From assembly GCA_949358305.1 (NCBI GenBank), contig OX442314.1, forward strand, positions 59,653,369 through 59,717,368: a stretch of DNA of 64,000 bases. The letters run 5' to 3'. This stretch comes from Strigamia acuminata. Lineage: Eukaryota > Arthropoda > Chilopoda > Geophilomorpha > Linotaeniidae. This document shows, piece by piece, positions 19,884 to 31,900 of the stretch (position 1 is its first letter; each line of letters opens with the position of its first letter). The notes beneath the pieces were generated by a model. It was given only the letters and a program-made list of their open reading frames with translations. It ran no database searches and was not told the origin of the DNA. The translations under genes and the position numbers were made by a program.

Positions 19884-20750
19884 AATGACAGTGCTGCGGC
19901 TGTTAGAAGGCCCATCGATTCGCTGCGATTAAAAAGTCAAACGCAAAGATCATCACAGCTTCCATGCCGGTAAAAGTCTGTTCCAACTTAGGTTATCCTC
20001 TTCAGAAACCAGACATAAATAGAATACGATTATCATTTATTATTCCTAAGGATCTCAGTAAATAAACATTAATGTAAATGCCACACTCATGTGAGAGTGC
20101 AGGCTTACAATACAAAAATGTCAAATTCCTATTTACAAATGACCAGAGCTCTCTTCTGGTTCCACTGAGACGTGCAAGTCATCAGTTTATCCAGGGGTGA
20201 CCACGTGGAGGTAGAGAGTTGGATTTTACACCAGTAAGTGAAAAGCAACGAGCACAAATCATTCATTTATAATAAAAACAAATTTTTAAATTGGACTATT
20301 TCCGCCCGAAAATACCGTAAATACTCGTTAAATTAATTAATTTCTTGTAATTGTTTATCACTAAACTGCTGGTTTGTCCATTTCATAGCATGTCAGATGT
20401 TGCCACAGTCAGTTGACGAAACATAACTAGACTATATCACATGAAAATTGATACACGCAGGTACCACTGACAAATATAAAAATGAGGATGAGTTTTAATG
20501 AAATTATAAGTTATTAAATTGAGGTAAAATGTTACCCATTCCGTGAGAAATAACCTTTGCAACAGCATTGAAACGTAGACAGGAACGAACGAGTTTGCTT
20601 TCGTCTCGACTCACAATGGTTCTGGACACGGGGTCCACACGCGAAAAACACGGAATTGCTGATTTGGACAGAACAAATCTCTACGAAAATCTCGCGGTAA
20701 TTTCGAATTTGAATCAATTCGAATTTGAATCAATTGAATGATACATGTAC
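19884..20750. repeat. dispersed repeat A, copy 1 (~870 bp)
   Basis: Aligns in order with 24851-25880 over nearly its whole length (GCTGCGGCTGTTAGAAG start; CGGTAAnTTCGAATT...TCAATTGAATGA end). It includes a core GACCACGTGGAGGTAGAGAG followed by TTGGATTTTACA that recurs at 61684 and, inverted, at 51421. No ORF of note. Confidence 0.8.
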
Positions 20751-23700
20751 GTTTGATTTTAACTCACAATTTTAAAAGATTTATTGATTAGTAAGTCAAC
20801 AGTAATGTTTACAATTCGATTATTGTTGTTATTATTGTTGTTTTGTGATTATTTATGTGCTTTTCAGTGTTAAATTATTGTACCTGTAATGATGTAATGT
20901 AGTGAGTTGTTTGTTGTTACTACTACTTGTAGTAGCAGTTTTATGGCTATATTGTTGCTATTTATTTGCCAAGGTTAAGTTCACTTCTCTTAAATATTAT
21001 ATTAGTTATATTTATCATTGTCTCACTTGTTTAACCGAATTATGTGTATTTTACTGGTTTGAAATACGAGTTAACAGAAACAGAATTGAGGGACTTTTTT
21101 TAAAAAGTTTGGCGCATCTGTAAGCGTCGAACTGTTTCCCCACAATACCGCTAAAGTGGAATTTGAAATTTGAAATACTTGCATTTCATAATTAATTAAT
21201 GTCAATAAAGTTTTAAATTTAGGTACTTTAATTTAGAGTTTTATATCTAAGTTTTCTTTAGCTGATTTAAATAAATAGAAGTTATGTTTTTACTTAATTA
21301 ATTATTCTAATTATTCTAACTTTTATAAGTTTATTTCTAGATTATACCAACTCGATCTCCTCGTTTGAATTTGGTCACGTGACCGTGAAAGCCGTTATAA
21401 GTCCTTTTCTGTGCATGACACCGGGTTTTGGGGTTACCCTACTTCCCGCCCTCGCTGTTTCGAGTCTGTTTCGATGGTTTGTCGGAGTGACCCTCCCTTT
21501 GAGTCCTCTCTGGGCTTTTTGTCGGATTGTGCCAGTTAAATCTTTCATTTTCCTCGCACATGCACTGCTCGCTCTCCGATACCAGGTTTTAGCACTAGCC
21601 GCTTGATGGCGGACGACGATAATCGGTTCAAAATGCGTTTTTTATTCGGGTTTAGACTTTACGTGGGTTGCTTAGTCTTTATTGTACCAAAAATATTGTT
21701 TGTGACTTTTGAGGCAACCCTTGTCAACCCTAAACTTGCGTTCTTGAAAAGCTTCTTTTGGACAGCTGAAATAAAGCTTTCCAGCATAGCCCCCACAGGT
21801 TGCTAAGCAACCGTTGTTGCTGCGATAGTGTGTTTCTGCCGTGTTTTATGCAGATGAATGTTTGTTATGATGATTTTTTAGGATTTTTGCTATCATTTTT
21901 CTCTTATTAACTATCAGATATTTATTTGGCATCTTTTGTTTACTTTATTGAGAATCAGGTGTATTTCTCTACGGAAACCCCGTAGAGTGTTTTTGTGCTC
22001 GTTGCTATGCAACGACTGATCGTAGTCATTGTTGTTATCGTTTTTTCTCTGCTACAAGAGGAAGCAGGTTGTTCTTCTTCCTCGTTTCAAGACACCGCCA
22101 TGTCTTGTACGAAGAACTTTTTTATTTTTATTTTGCTATGCGCAGTTAAGATTTAGCTTCAAGATACCGTGCACAGACTGTAGGTGGTAACTGCGCCGTC
22201 ATTGGTTGGTTTCAGCGGGAATGTATGGAGAGCTGTGATTGGGCGTGCCGATGCAGAACCACAAGAATGAACTCAGTTGATGAAAAAAATGGCTGACCAC
22301 AGTCGCACCAGATCAAAGCAAAAAGAGAACGAAACCGATGAACAGTTTGAGCAAAGAAAGAGGTACAACCAAAAAGAACAGGGTCGGAAAAATTGTTTTA
22401 GTAGATTTGTTCTTGCAATTGGCAAGATATAAATGCGTGTGCAGTTTTTGTAACCTAAAACCCAGTGTTCTGATGACTACAGTTTTGGGTCACATGTTTT
22501 TCAATCAAGATGGCAGCCTACATGGTTTTGGATGTTACCCACAAAGTTTGCAAGTTTACTACCTCCCCATGGTCACTCCTGGGTCAATTTAAAGAGAGCT
22601 CTGGTGAAAAAATATCACCTTTTTGAATTTGATTGAATTTTCATTTTATAGGTGATAATTTTGATAAGCTTAATTGCATCAATTTATATCACTGCATCAT
22701 GGATTTCCTATTGCATTTGACCTGTATCTTTATTTCAGCAATATATTTCCTGCTTGTTATTCTTTTTTTCTTTTGACTTTGTGTTTCATGCTGATTCCTA
22801 TTTCATGCATATGCACCTTGCTGCTTGTATCTTTTTGTTTACTGTTTCTGACACCAGATGGTGTCTACTGATATGTATTGTAAATCCAATATGGCAGCTC
22901 ACTTGGATAGTTGTTTTCCTGTGCATTTCTGCAAACAATTAAGCAGTGTTGTTAGTTTAATTATGATTAAATGTTTTTAGTTTGTTTTACACGAGCCTAA
23001 CTCATTGTTTGACACGTAGATAAGTGTCAAACACAGCACTTAATTGCCGGGACGCATTGTTTTTGCTTTTCTGCTACAGTAGCATCTATCAATTTTGATA
23101 TTTCTGACTGTTAAAGAGAAAATCAATGTCACACCTGAACTAATAATATCGTCAAACAAACGAGAAAAAAAATTTAACAAATTTTTATCTTTTGACACAA
23201 ATTCAAACCATTGGGTGGTACAGGCTAAGTGTAGTGTTATCATTGCCGCTTTAAGCAGCATGCCGGTATAAAGTGAAGAACCAAAAACGTCCAGTTGATT
23301 ATTATTCTTTTATTATTACAATTTGTGTAAATGTATAGAAATTTAGACCAATTTCCTACATGTTGGACATTTCAGGGACAATTCAAGCTTTTTTTGTTTA
23401 ATTATCATTGATTATCATCGGTCAGTGATAACCAGCGAAATGATCAGCGCATCGCTGAAGAAATTGCTAGAGACAGTAGACATTAACTTAACATTAACAG
23501 CACTTTTTTGTTTGATTCCAAACTTCTTTTCCTCACATTTGTATGATTCCAAACTTATTTCCCTGTGTTGATTGTGTAATAATTTTTTATTTCATCACTA
23601 GCTGAAGTTCTACTGGTTTTTTTGAGTAAAAATGTAAATAAAACAATTGTCTTTCAAGCTAACTTATTTGTTTTTCAACAAAGTTTACTCATTATTGTGC

Positions 23701-24361
23701 TACAGCACTTTATTGTTGCATTTTCAGTTTAAGGTGGTTATGATTCCAAACTTTTTGTACAAATTTTATGCCAAGTTGGCATTGTGATAAAGAGTATAGC
23801 CTAACCCACAAACCCACTAATTAAGTCGTTCACCTTTATCTAGAGTTTCCTTGGCCCGATCACGCAATGGATCAGACAGATGTTCTTCGACATTAGTATG
23901 TCTTAATTAACTGTTCGGGTCGAACCGAAGAATCAGATGTAAGTATTTCAATGGGGATAGGGTTTTTCAGTTTAGATTTACTAATTTTTATAACCTATAA
24001 TAATTTGATATTATTTGATTACGGTAGTGGCATGTCGTCATGTATAGTACTCACCTTGTACTAAATCCAACCCATTTAATCTTTATCTTGTTAATTCTTT
24101 TTTTTTTTAACCAGATAATCTTTCATTTATTTATTTACCAAAAGTAAAATGTGTAATTTTTATCTTAGCCATTCTGAATTTCCATATTCATATTTACATC
24201 CGTCATAGGAATGTCTGGTTTTGATTTTAAATGCTCGTCTGATGGTCGTGTTCACATTCTGTCCTTTGCCAAGTCCCCTATTATTACAGCGACAAATTTT
24301 ATTGATATTTAAGCGGAATTATAATTTATAACAGTATTATTGTATTTGAGTTTATTCACTG
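20751..24361. other. largely non-coding; promoter-like and MITE-like pieces
   Basis: No multi-exon gene is evident. Two palindromic X-box-like motifs GTTGCTAAGCAAC (21799-21811) and GTTGCTATGCAAC (22001-22013) lie upstream of a 47-codon ORF (22289-22432). 22640-23000 contains ACACCAGATGGTGT (22851-22864) and AATATGGCAGC, echoing the insertion at 1560-2015. The rest is AT-rich. Confidence 0.4.
22289..22432 (+). CDS. 47-aa basic ORF
   Basis: Starts MADHSRTRSKQKENETDEQF, then EQRKRYNQKEQGRK. This charged R/K/E/Q pattern is typical of the N-terminal end of some Helitron/rep-helicase-like or nuclear proteins, but that is only resemblance. The ATG context is AAAATGG, good for initiation. There is no evidence for further exons, and it may be only the first exon of an unseen gene. 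Confidence 0.25.
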   Translation: MADHSRTRSKQKENETDEQFEQRKRYNQKEQGRKNCFSRFVLAIGKI

Positions 24362-24570
24362 AGTTACACTTTGATTTATATTGCTTTTGTTTATGTTTTG
24401 GGAATCCTCTTATCTGTCCCATCCCATTATTGCTTTGATTACAAGATGTAATAAAAGTTTAACAGGCCGGGGATGTCAACATGAAATTCTACTTTTTCAT
24501 ACAGATGTTCTACACTGACGACATTTCTGCTTATTTTCATATGCCTAGTATACATCCTCTGCCGTTTGTT
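24362..24570. repeat. dispersed repeat B, copy 3
   Basis: Matches 11700-11912 and 14510-14740 (ATTGCTTTGATTACAAGATG core, then TAATAAAAGTTTAACAGGCC). Confidence 0.6.
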
Positions 24571-24850
24571 AAAAATTAATCCTGGCTGCTTACTTTAACT
24601 TCACTTTGGTAAGAGATGACAATGAATCCACGTTAATAATTTGTTGTCGACGCAGCAAATTACAGAGTTCTGCTACCCGACGCCCATGTCCAATGGTACA
24701 AATTAATTAAAATTAAAATTTCATGAACGCATTGATCACCAAGATTTCATGATCGTCGTCAATGTTCCTGGACCATGAGGCGCTAAAATTTTAAAAACCA
24801 TTATGGATGACACCCCAACGGTCCAAGAACTTGAATTAATAACTGCCCAT

Positions 24851-25880
24851 ATGACAGCGACTCCTTGATGCTGCGGCTGTTAGAAGTCCCACCGATTCGC
24901 TGTGATTAAAAAGTCAAACGCAAAGATCATCACGGCTTCTATGCCAGTAATTACTGTCTGTTATTTTCTCCAGAAACCAGACATTAATAGAATACAATTA
25001 CCAATTATCATTCCGAAGGATCTCAGTAACAAACATTAATGCGACATAAAACTTATTGCAAAAAAGAAGCAGAGTACTGGCAGTCAATCTAATATTCTCC
25101 AATGTAAACGCAATGTAAATGCGATACGAAAAGGGGTGACCACGGGGAGGTAGAGAGTTGGATTTTACACCCCCGAAGAATATCAATGAGTAATTAAGTA
25201 CCGGTAAGTAAAAAGCAACGAGCACAAATCAATCATTAAAAATAAAATAAGTTTATTTAAATTGAATTGGACTTGCTAACTTATGAGATGTCGATGTTTA
25301 GAGGTTAGTGTTCTTTTTTGCACGGCTGAACAAAATGCATTTTTTTAGACGAAACCGGAAATCAATTTTTTATCATGAAAATGGGTTTTGCCAACAATTC
25401 GCCGGAAAATATAAGTTTACGTTTACTGCCCACAACGGAATTTTTCCGCCCGAAATTACCGTAAATACTCGTTAAATTAATTACTTTTGATTGTTTTTCA
25501 CTAAACTGCTGGTTTGCCCATTTCATATCATGTTCGATTTTAGTTCACGTAACTTAACTCGGCAATATCACATGAAAATTGTTATGCCCAGGTACCACTG
25601 AAAAATATAAAAAGGTAAATGAGTTTCAATAAAATTATGTATAAGTTCTTAAATTGAGGTAAAATGTTACCCATTCCGTGAGAAATATCCTTCGCATCGG
25701 CATTGAAACGTAGGCAGGAACGTAGAAACGAACGTGTCTGCTTTTGTCTCGCTCACAATAGTTCTAGATACGGGATCCACATGCAAAAAACACGGATTGT
25801 TTACCTAGACAGAACAAATCTCTACTATAATCTCGCGGTAAATTCGAATTCATATTTGAATCAATTGAATGACATATGTC
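24851..25880. repeat. dispersed repeat A, copy 2 (~1.03 kb)
   Basis: Direct-orientation copy of 19884-20750 with extra internal sequence (about 25260-25440). It lies just downstream (3' side) of the zinc-finger gene. Confidence 0.8.
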
Positions 25881-26069
25881 AGGGATGACAAGAGTAATGT
25901 TTACAATTTAAAAAATGTTAATCTTAACAAGTGCTTTATGTATTAAGTGGTGGGATTTTGCCGAAATGAGGATGTTAACATGTGCAAGCTCTGAGAAATT
26001 AGACAAAGCTTTAAGATAGCAACATTTGTTGGACTGTTGTTTGCAACTAAAGAATTAACCACATGGTTT

Positions 26070-26846
26070 TTAATCTGTACATGTATGTTTTGTTAAATGT
26101 TTTTTCAAAGTAACATTTGTTTTACAAGAATAAGCACACAAATGGCACTTGAATCGTTTTTCTCCAGTATGGGTTATAAGATGTGTTTTTAAATCCCCAC
26201 TTTGAGTGCAAGAATGAGCACACAAATGGCACTTGAATCGTTTTTCTCCAGTATGTATTAATAAATGTCTTTTTAAACTCCCACTAATCTTGCAAGAATA
26301 ATCACACAAATGGCACTTGAACAGTTTTTCTCCAGTATGGGTTAATAAATGTCGCTTTAAATTTCCATTTTGACTGCTGGAATAATCACACAAATGGCAC
26401 TTGAACGCCTTTTCTCCAGTGTGGGTTTCTAAATGTGTTTTTAAATTCCCCTTTTGAACACAAGCATAAGCACACAAATGGCACTTAAACGGTTTTTCTT
26501 CAATATGGGTTAATAAATGTCTTTTTAAATTACTACTATCAGTACAGGAGTAAACACATAAATGGCACTTGAACAATTTTTCTCCAGTGTGGGTTAATAA
26601 ATGTTGCTTTAAATTTCCATTTTGACTGCTGGAATAATCACACAAATGGCACTTGAACGGTTTTTCTCCAGTGTGAATTCGCATGTGAACAGTCATTTCA
26701 TGTTTAAGTCGAAAGGAAAGCGAACATATTTGACATTGGAAAGGCTTTTCACCAGTGTGTTTGAGCATGTGTGTTTCCAAAAGCGAATAAAATGAGCACG
26801 TGTAATCACACAGATTGCAACTGTAATCCGGATGTTTTCTCTTCAT
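26070..26846 (-). CDS. C2H2 zinc-finger protein, nine tandem fingers
   Basis: 258 residues from an ATG at 26844-26846 (MKRKHPDYSC; AAAATGA context). The frame is open 32 codons further upstream, but without a Met. Nine C-x2-C-x12-H-x3-H fingers follow one another with TGEKP-type linkers (variants IEEKP, TGEKA, TGEKR), mostly FKCHLCxYSC types. Fingers 3 and 6 share SSSQNGNLKxHLLTH, indicating internal duplication. Such arrays bind DNA and act in the nucleus as sequence-specific factors; the target is unknown. No KRAB, BTB or ZAD domain is visible. Fingers end 4 residues before the stop. Every Cys/His is kept, so it looks functional. An upstream spliced exon cannot be excluded. Confidence 0.85.
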   Translation of the reverse strand: MKRKHPDYSCNLCDYTCSFYSLLETHMLKHTGEKPFQCQICSLSFRLKHEMTVHMRIHTGEKPFKCHLCDYSSSQNGNLKQHLLTHTGEKLFKCHLCVYSCTDSSNLKRHLLTHIEEKPFKCHLCAYACVQKGNLKTHLETHTGEKAFKCHLCDYSSSQNGNLKRHLLTHTGEKLFKCHLCDYSCKISGSLKRHLLIHTGEKRFKCHLCAHSCTQSGDLKTHLITHTGEKRFKCHLCAYSCKTNVTLKKHLTKHTCTD

Positions 26847-27129
26847 TTTTGATTTGTAAGCTATCGACCGAAATGAACAAACAACGGTGTTACTGCTTGT
26901 ACACAGTGATAACGAATTAAGTAGGAATAAGTTTAGTGGCACCTTAAGTAGTCGATTTCATTCTACGTCGCTTAGACGTATCTAAATGCACGTATTGACG
27001 ACGTCGCATGACGTCGTCGCTACGTTCATTGCAAACAAATTAACGTATGAAATAAAATGAAACGAAAAGTAAGCGTGACGTTCACTAACAATTTGATTAA
27101 AATAAAGATGTCTCTTTTGAAAATTTCGT

Positions 27130-27185
27130 GATAATCCAAGACAATTTATTTATTTATTCGTTTATTCATTTATTTATTTATTGTT
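27130..27185. repeat. ATTT simple repeat
   Basis: Microsatellite-like (TTTA)n tract with a few interruptions, upstream of the six-exon gene. Confidence 0.7.
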
Positions 27186-27212
27186 TAGGTGTCCATTTTT
27201 AAACAAGTGTTC

Positions 27213-27226
27213 GTTGCCTTAGCAAC
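27213..27226 (+). promoter_or_regulatory. X-box (RFX-type) palindrome
   Basis: GTTGCCTTAGCAAC fits the RFX consensus GTNRCC-N(0-3)-RGYAAC. It lies about 540 bp before the start of the six-exon gene. RFX factors often control ciliary and centrosomal genes; function here is inference. Confidence 0.4.
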
Positions 27227-27642
27227 GTGAAATTCTGAATGAAAACGCATGTGATTGAGCGCGTGAGTCTCGTTTGAAGCATTTTGCACGTACGATTCCA
27301 TTCAGTTAGTTCTGGAAGGTAGACATAATGATTTAGCTGTAACCGACTCGATATCAGCTTTTTATATTAATTTATCTTTTCGTTTATTGTTTGTGTAATC
27401 GTCCATTGCTTTTACTATCGTTTAATTCAACTTTTGTTTCTCCTCTACTCGTTAATGGATACATTGGTTCGCCCGTGAATCAAGGTCTTGGATTGGGATG
27501 ACGGAGTGATGGACGATTCACAGTTCCAGATCTCTGTCCCAGCCGGAACAACGACGACGCAGACAACTCGCAAATCGTTTTAGTGCAAGAAAAGATACAA
27601 AAAATTTAACAATCCAACGAAAAAGTGACGTATTTAACAGAA

Positions 27643-27684
27643 ATGAATGATGTTGATGTGTGGAAGAAATTACAGGATGATTAA
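27643..27684 (+). other. candidate 13-codon upstream ORF
   Basis: ATG..TAA encoding MNDVDVWKKLQDD, 66 bp before the main ATG. It matters only if the leader is unspliced; a T-rich tract and TAG at 27745-27747 could be an acceptor instead. Confidence 0.25.
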
Positions 27685-27750
27685 TTTTTCTTTTTTCTTT
27701 TTTGAATGCTGTCAGGTGTTGTTGTTATTTTTATTGTCTCTGAGTAGAAA

Positions 27751-30700
27751 ATGGAAGGAAATAAGATGTCAACTTTAAAAAGAATATTTGGAAAAGGTAT
27801 GCAACAAAACTTGGTAATAAAAATGAAATTTGGGTGTAATGTGTGAAAGATTTGTGTGAAATTGTGTAAAATAATTGGGAAATTGTGTAATCTAATTGTG
27901 AAATTGTGTAAAATAATTGTGTGAAATTGTGTAAACTAATTGTGTGTAATTGTGTGAAAGATTTGTGTGAAATTGTGTAAAATAATTGTGAAATTGTGTA
28001 AACTAATTTTTTGAAATTGTGTAAACTAATTGTGTGAAATTGTGTAAACTAATTGCGTAAAATATTTGTTTAAAATAATTGTGAAATTGTGTCAATTAAT
28101 TGTGAAATTGTGTAAAATAATTGTGAAATTGTGTAAAATAATTGTGAAATTGTGTCAATTAATTGTGAAATTGTGTAAAATAATTGTGTGAAATCGTTAA
28201 AATTTAGTACATACCTGTAAAATATCTGTAAAATTGTGCTTAAGTGGGTAAAATTGTGTGAAATCGTGTAAAATTGTGTAAAGTCGTGTAAAATTGAATG
28301 AAGTCGTGAAAAATTGTGCAAAATTGTGTAAAAGTTTGTGTTAATTTGTGCAAAAGTTTGTGTTAATTTGTGCAAAAGTTTGTGTTAATTTGTGCAAAAG
28401 TTTGTGTTAAATTGTGCAAAAGTTTGTGTTAATTTCTGCAAAAGTTTGTGTAAATTCGTGGTAATATGTGCAACGTTACGTGAATTTATGTAAGTGTTAA
28501 TTTGCATTAATTGTGTAAATTTGTTTAAAAACTTGTTAATTTCTGTTAATTCGCATGAATTTATGTAAAAACGTGTTAATTTTGTATGAATTTATGTAAA
28601 AACGTGTTAATTTGCACGAATTGTGTAACTTTGTTTAAAAACGTGTTAATTTCTCTTAATTTGTTGTAAATTCGTGCTAATTCGTGCAACACAGCGTGAA
28701 TTTATGTAAAAACCCGTGCAAATCACTGCAAATCCACACAAAATCTCATCCAAACGTCTCATTCTCACCCACAGCAACTAAAAGATTGAGCAGCAGTCCA
28801 CAACGAGACGGGAAAACCTCATCCCACAAAAATTTCGATGCTCGAACTGCGAACGCGATTGGTAAGCATTTAAGCAACCCCGCACCCAACCAACCAACCA
28901 AAACTCACCCAAAACCTTCTCCAACCCCAGCGAGTGACGTTGTCAAAGATTCGAGCTCCGATTGGACCCCGTCGGTCAAAGAGGACTGGAAATGCGACTC
29001 CGAATGCGACTCCAACATCTCCCCGACGCCCACCGCTCCCTTCCTCACCGACGACACCCCGTCCAAGTCCGGACTCTTCCCCGAAGACCCCGCCTTGGAA
29101 ATGACCACCGAAGGAGGCGAGAACCAAGACGCCGCGGCCAAGGACGCGCCCGAAACTCCCACGTTCTTAATGGACAAAGAGCTGGGCGCCGATGACCACC
29201 AGCAGCGTCTCTGGTCCACCCAGAACGAGACTCTCCAAGAGGTCCCGGTCACTCCGAGCGTCGTGTCGGACTCGGTGGTCTCCGAGGACGGCGACGGCGT
29301 CAAGGTGGCGCGCAGCGAGGGCGCCGAGCCGCAGGTGGGCTTCACCGCGCGCATGAGGCCGCGCAAGGGCGAGGCGGGCGAGGAGAAGCGGCGCGGCCAC
29401 CACCGGCGACACCACCACGACGAGCGGTGTCCGGAGGAGTGTACGAAGTCCGGCAAGAAGCGCGCGGTCGTGTACGCGAGCCGCGACGATTTGAAGCGGA
29501 CGGCGACGCTGCCGACGCTGCAGCGCGCGTCCAAGATGCGCACGAACGTGTTCGTCAAGGAGGGGACGCCGACGGCCAGCTCGGGGTCGGTGAACGGGGC
29601 GAACCGGCAGTCGCCGTCCGAGTCGCGGCTGAGCAGCCGCAACGAGGGCTCGGGCGTGCGCACGGCGCGGAGCGTGATCGTGTCGAACCGGACGGAGAAT
29701 TCGTCGCCGTCGGCCAAGATGGTGTCGTCGTGCTCGACGGAGGCGGACGGGGGTTTGTCGGACAGCGGGTCGTGGAGCTCGGAGAAGAAGGGGCAGAGTG
29801 GACGGTGCTCGAGTTCGTCGTTGGTAGTCGTGGAGTCGAGCAGCAAGCGGAAGTTGTCGGTTTCGGATGTGCAGCGAATGTTCGAAGAGGTTGGCATTTG
29901 TTGATTACTACAGTCGGAACTCTTTATAACGAAAAATCGACTCGTTATAACGATAATTCGTTGTATCGAAATTTTTTTAACATGGTGTTCTTTGGCCAGC
30001 CAAACAAACCGGCCATTTTTAGATATTCGTTTTTCAATAATTCGTTATAACGAGAATTCGTTATATCAAAATTTTTTAACATGGTGTTCTATGGCCAGCC
30101 AAACAAACTGGCCATTTTTAGATATTGGTTATAAGGAAAATTTGTCACGTCGATAATTCGTTATATCGCAATTCGTTATAACGATAATTCGTTATATCGA
30201 AATTTTTTTGACAATGTTTTATGGCCAGCCAAACAAACCGGCCATTTTTAGATATTGGTTATAAGGAAAATTTGTTATGTCGATAATTCGTTATATCGCC
30301 ATTTGTTATAACGATAATTCGTTATATCGAAAAATTTTTTACACGGTGTTTTATGGCCAGCCAAACAAACCAGCCATTTTTAGATATTCGTTATATCATT
30401 AATTCGTTATAACGATAATTCGTTATATCGAAATTTTTTAACTTGGTGTTCTATGGCCAGCCAAACAAACCGGTCATTTTTAGATATTCGTTTTTCAATA
30501 ATTCGTTATAACGAGAATTCGTTATATCGAAATTTTTTAACTTGGTGTTCTATGGCCAGCCAAACAAACCGGCCATTTTTAGATGTTCGTTATATCGATA
30601 ATTCGTTATATCGGGACTCGTTGTATCGAGTTTGGACTGTATTTTGATTAATTTGATTTATTTCGGTTAAAGTTTACTAAGATGCAGCAAGACCTGCGTG

Positions 30701-31900
30701 TATTGGTTGGGAATAACGAGAGTATGTGGCATCGATACGAGGACGATGTGGCGCAGTTGCGGGAGGAGATCGACGCCGTTTACGTCGAGGTTGGCAATCT
30801 GACGAGCGAGTTGGAGCGGTGCAGCATCGAGCGCACGCAGTGCTGGAACTTGGACGAAAAGGTGGGAAGAAAAATAGTTCGTGATGCGGAGTGTAATTGC
30901 GAGGTTGGTTTTGAGTGAAAACGTGTTGGTTTTTGACAGATGCTGTTGTCCTCTGTGACTGTTAAGACGGGACGATCGAGCTTGACTCTGCATTCTGGAG
31001 AAGCGGCCGAAGTGGCGATCGCGGAGCAGTTGCAGCAGATGGAGGAGGACGGCCCTTTGGTGCCTTACGAAGGGAATCAACTTGTGCCGCTCAGTTCGCG
31101 CGCGCACAACTTGTTTCTTAGCAAAGGTGGGCAGAGGTGCTTGGTAGAGTTGTTCGCGAGTGCGATGTATTGCGGGGCTGTTTTTTTATTTGGAAAATCG
31201 CACTGCAGAAAACCGCAGAAAACCGCAAAAGCGGAGACAACCGAAAATCTGCAAATTTTGTTTTATTTTAAAAAGAAAATTAATTTTTTATTTTTTTCAT
31301 CTTGAATTTTGGAGTTTCTAGGGTTTATTTTCATGAATTTTGGAGTTTTTAGGGTTTATTTTCCTGAAATTTTGGGTTTTTGCGCTTTTTTGTGTGAGAT
31401 TTTAGGTTTTTTCGGTTTTTTTGCGGTTTTAAGCAATTTTTGCAGTTTTTTTGCGGTATTTTGCAATTTTTTGAGGTTTTATGCAATTTTTTTTGCGGTT
31501 TTGCGGTTTTAAGCACTTTTTGCTGTTTTTGGCAGTTTTATGCAATTTTATGCGGTTTTTATGCAATTTTATGCGGTTTTTATGCAATTTTTGCGGTATT
31601 ATACACTTTTATGCGGTTTTATGCAATTTTTTGCAGTGTTATGCAATTTTATGCAGTTTTATGCAATTTTTTGCGGTTTAATGCAATTATTTTGCGGTTT
31701 TATGCAATTATTTTCGGTATTATGCGTGTTTAGCTGAGAAAATGTTTAACTGTATTTGAATTGAATTGACAGTGAAAAAGCAAGACAGCGAAATCGAAGG
31801 CTCGTTTATCAGAAGGGGTTTGATGAGGGCAGTTTTGGAGGTGAGCAGCAAAGCCCGACGTCTCTGGTCCATGTACACTCGTATGTATCCTGCTTTATGA
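27751..31900 (+). CDS. six-exon gene, Ser-rich protein with C-terminal coiled coil (528 aa)
   Basis: Exons by splice signals and phase: 27751-27796, 28775-28861, 28931-29889, 30682-30861, 30940-31126, 31773-31900; coding total 1587 nt with every junction in phase. It starts MEGNKMSTLKRIFGK and ends MYTRMYPAL. Residues ~40-360 are low-complexity Ser/Thr/Pro/acidic with a His/Arg cluster (RGHHRRHHHDER); exon 4 onward is a predicted helical coiled coil (DDVAQLREEIDAVYVEVGNL). The donor of intron 3 (GTTGGC) is weak. Intron 2 (69 nt, multiple of three, no stop) could be retained. Family not recognised; a scaffold or centrosome/cytoskeleton role is possible given the coiled coil and upstream X-box. 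Exon 3 is GC-rich at its 3' half. Poly(A) AATAAA at 32052-32057. Confidence 0.7.
27830..28700. repeat. minisatellite filling intron 1
   Basis: About 870 bp of GTGTGAAATTGTGTAAAATA-type units of 15-25 bp, drifting to GTGCAAAAGTTTGTGTTAAT units and then AAACGTGTTAATTT units. It occupies nearly all of the 978-bp intron 1. Confidence 0.85.
29911..30639. mobile_element. Tigger/pogo-like MITE in intron 3, internally amplified
   Basis: Ends CAGTCGGAACTCTTTATAAC and, inverted at the right end, CAGTCCAAACTCGATACAAC, flanked by TA (29909-29910, 30640-30641), as in Tc1/mariner-superfamily insertions. The interior has six copies of GGCCAGCCAAACAAAC (near 29995, 30091, 30222, 30355, 30453, 30554) alternating with TTCGTTATAACGATAATTCG blocks. 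No transposase. It makes up almost the whole intron. Confidence 0.7.
31305..31735. repeat. TTTTATGCGGTTTTATGCAA-type tandem array in intron 5
   Basis: Short T-rich units (TTTTGCGGTTTTATGCAATT and variants) fill most of the 646-bp intron 5. Long Phe/Leu/Cys-rich frames here are artefacts of the repeat. Confidence 0.8.

Noticed and set aside
28905-29897. 330-codon minus-strand frame
   Set aside because: It lies antisense to exon 3 of the six-exon gene; its openness follows from the GC-rich sense codons, and it has no motif or splice support.
29427-30050. 207-codon Gly/Val/Glu-rich frame
   Set aside because: Overlaps exon 3 in another frame and runs through the intron into the MITE.
31309-31737. 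Phe/Leu/Cys-rich frames resembling membrane proteins
   Set aside because: Products of the T-rich tandem array in intron 5.
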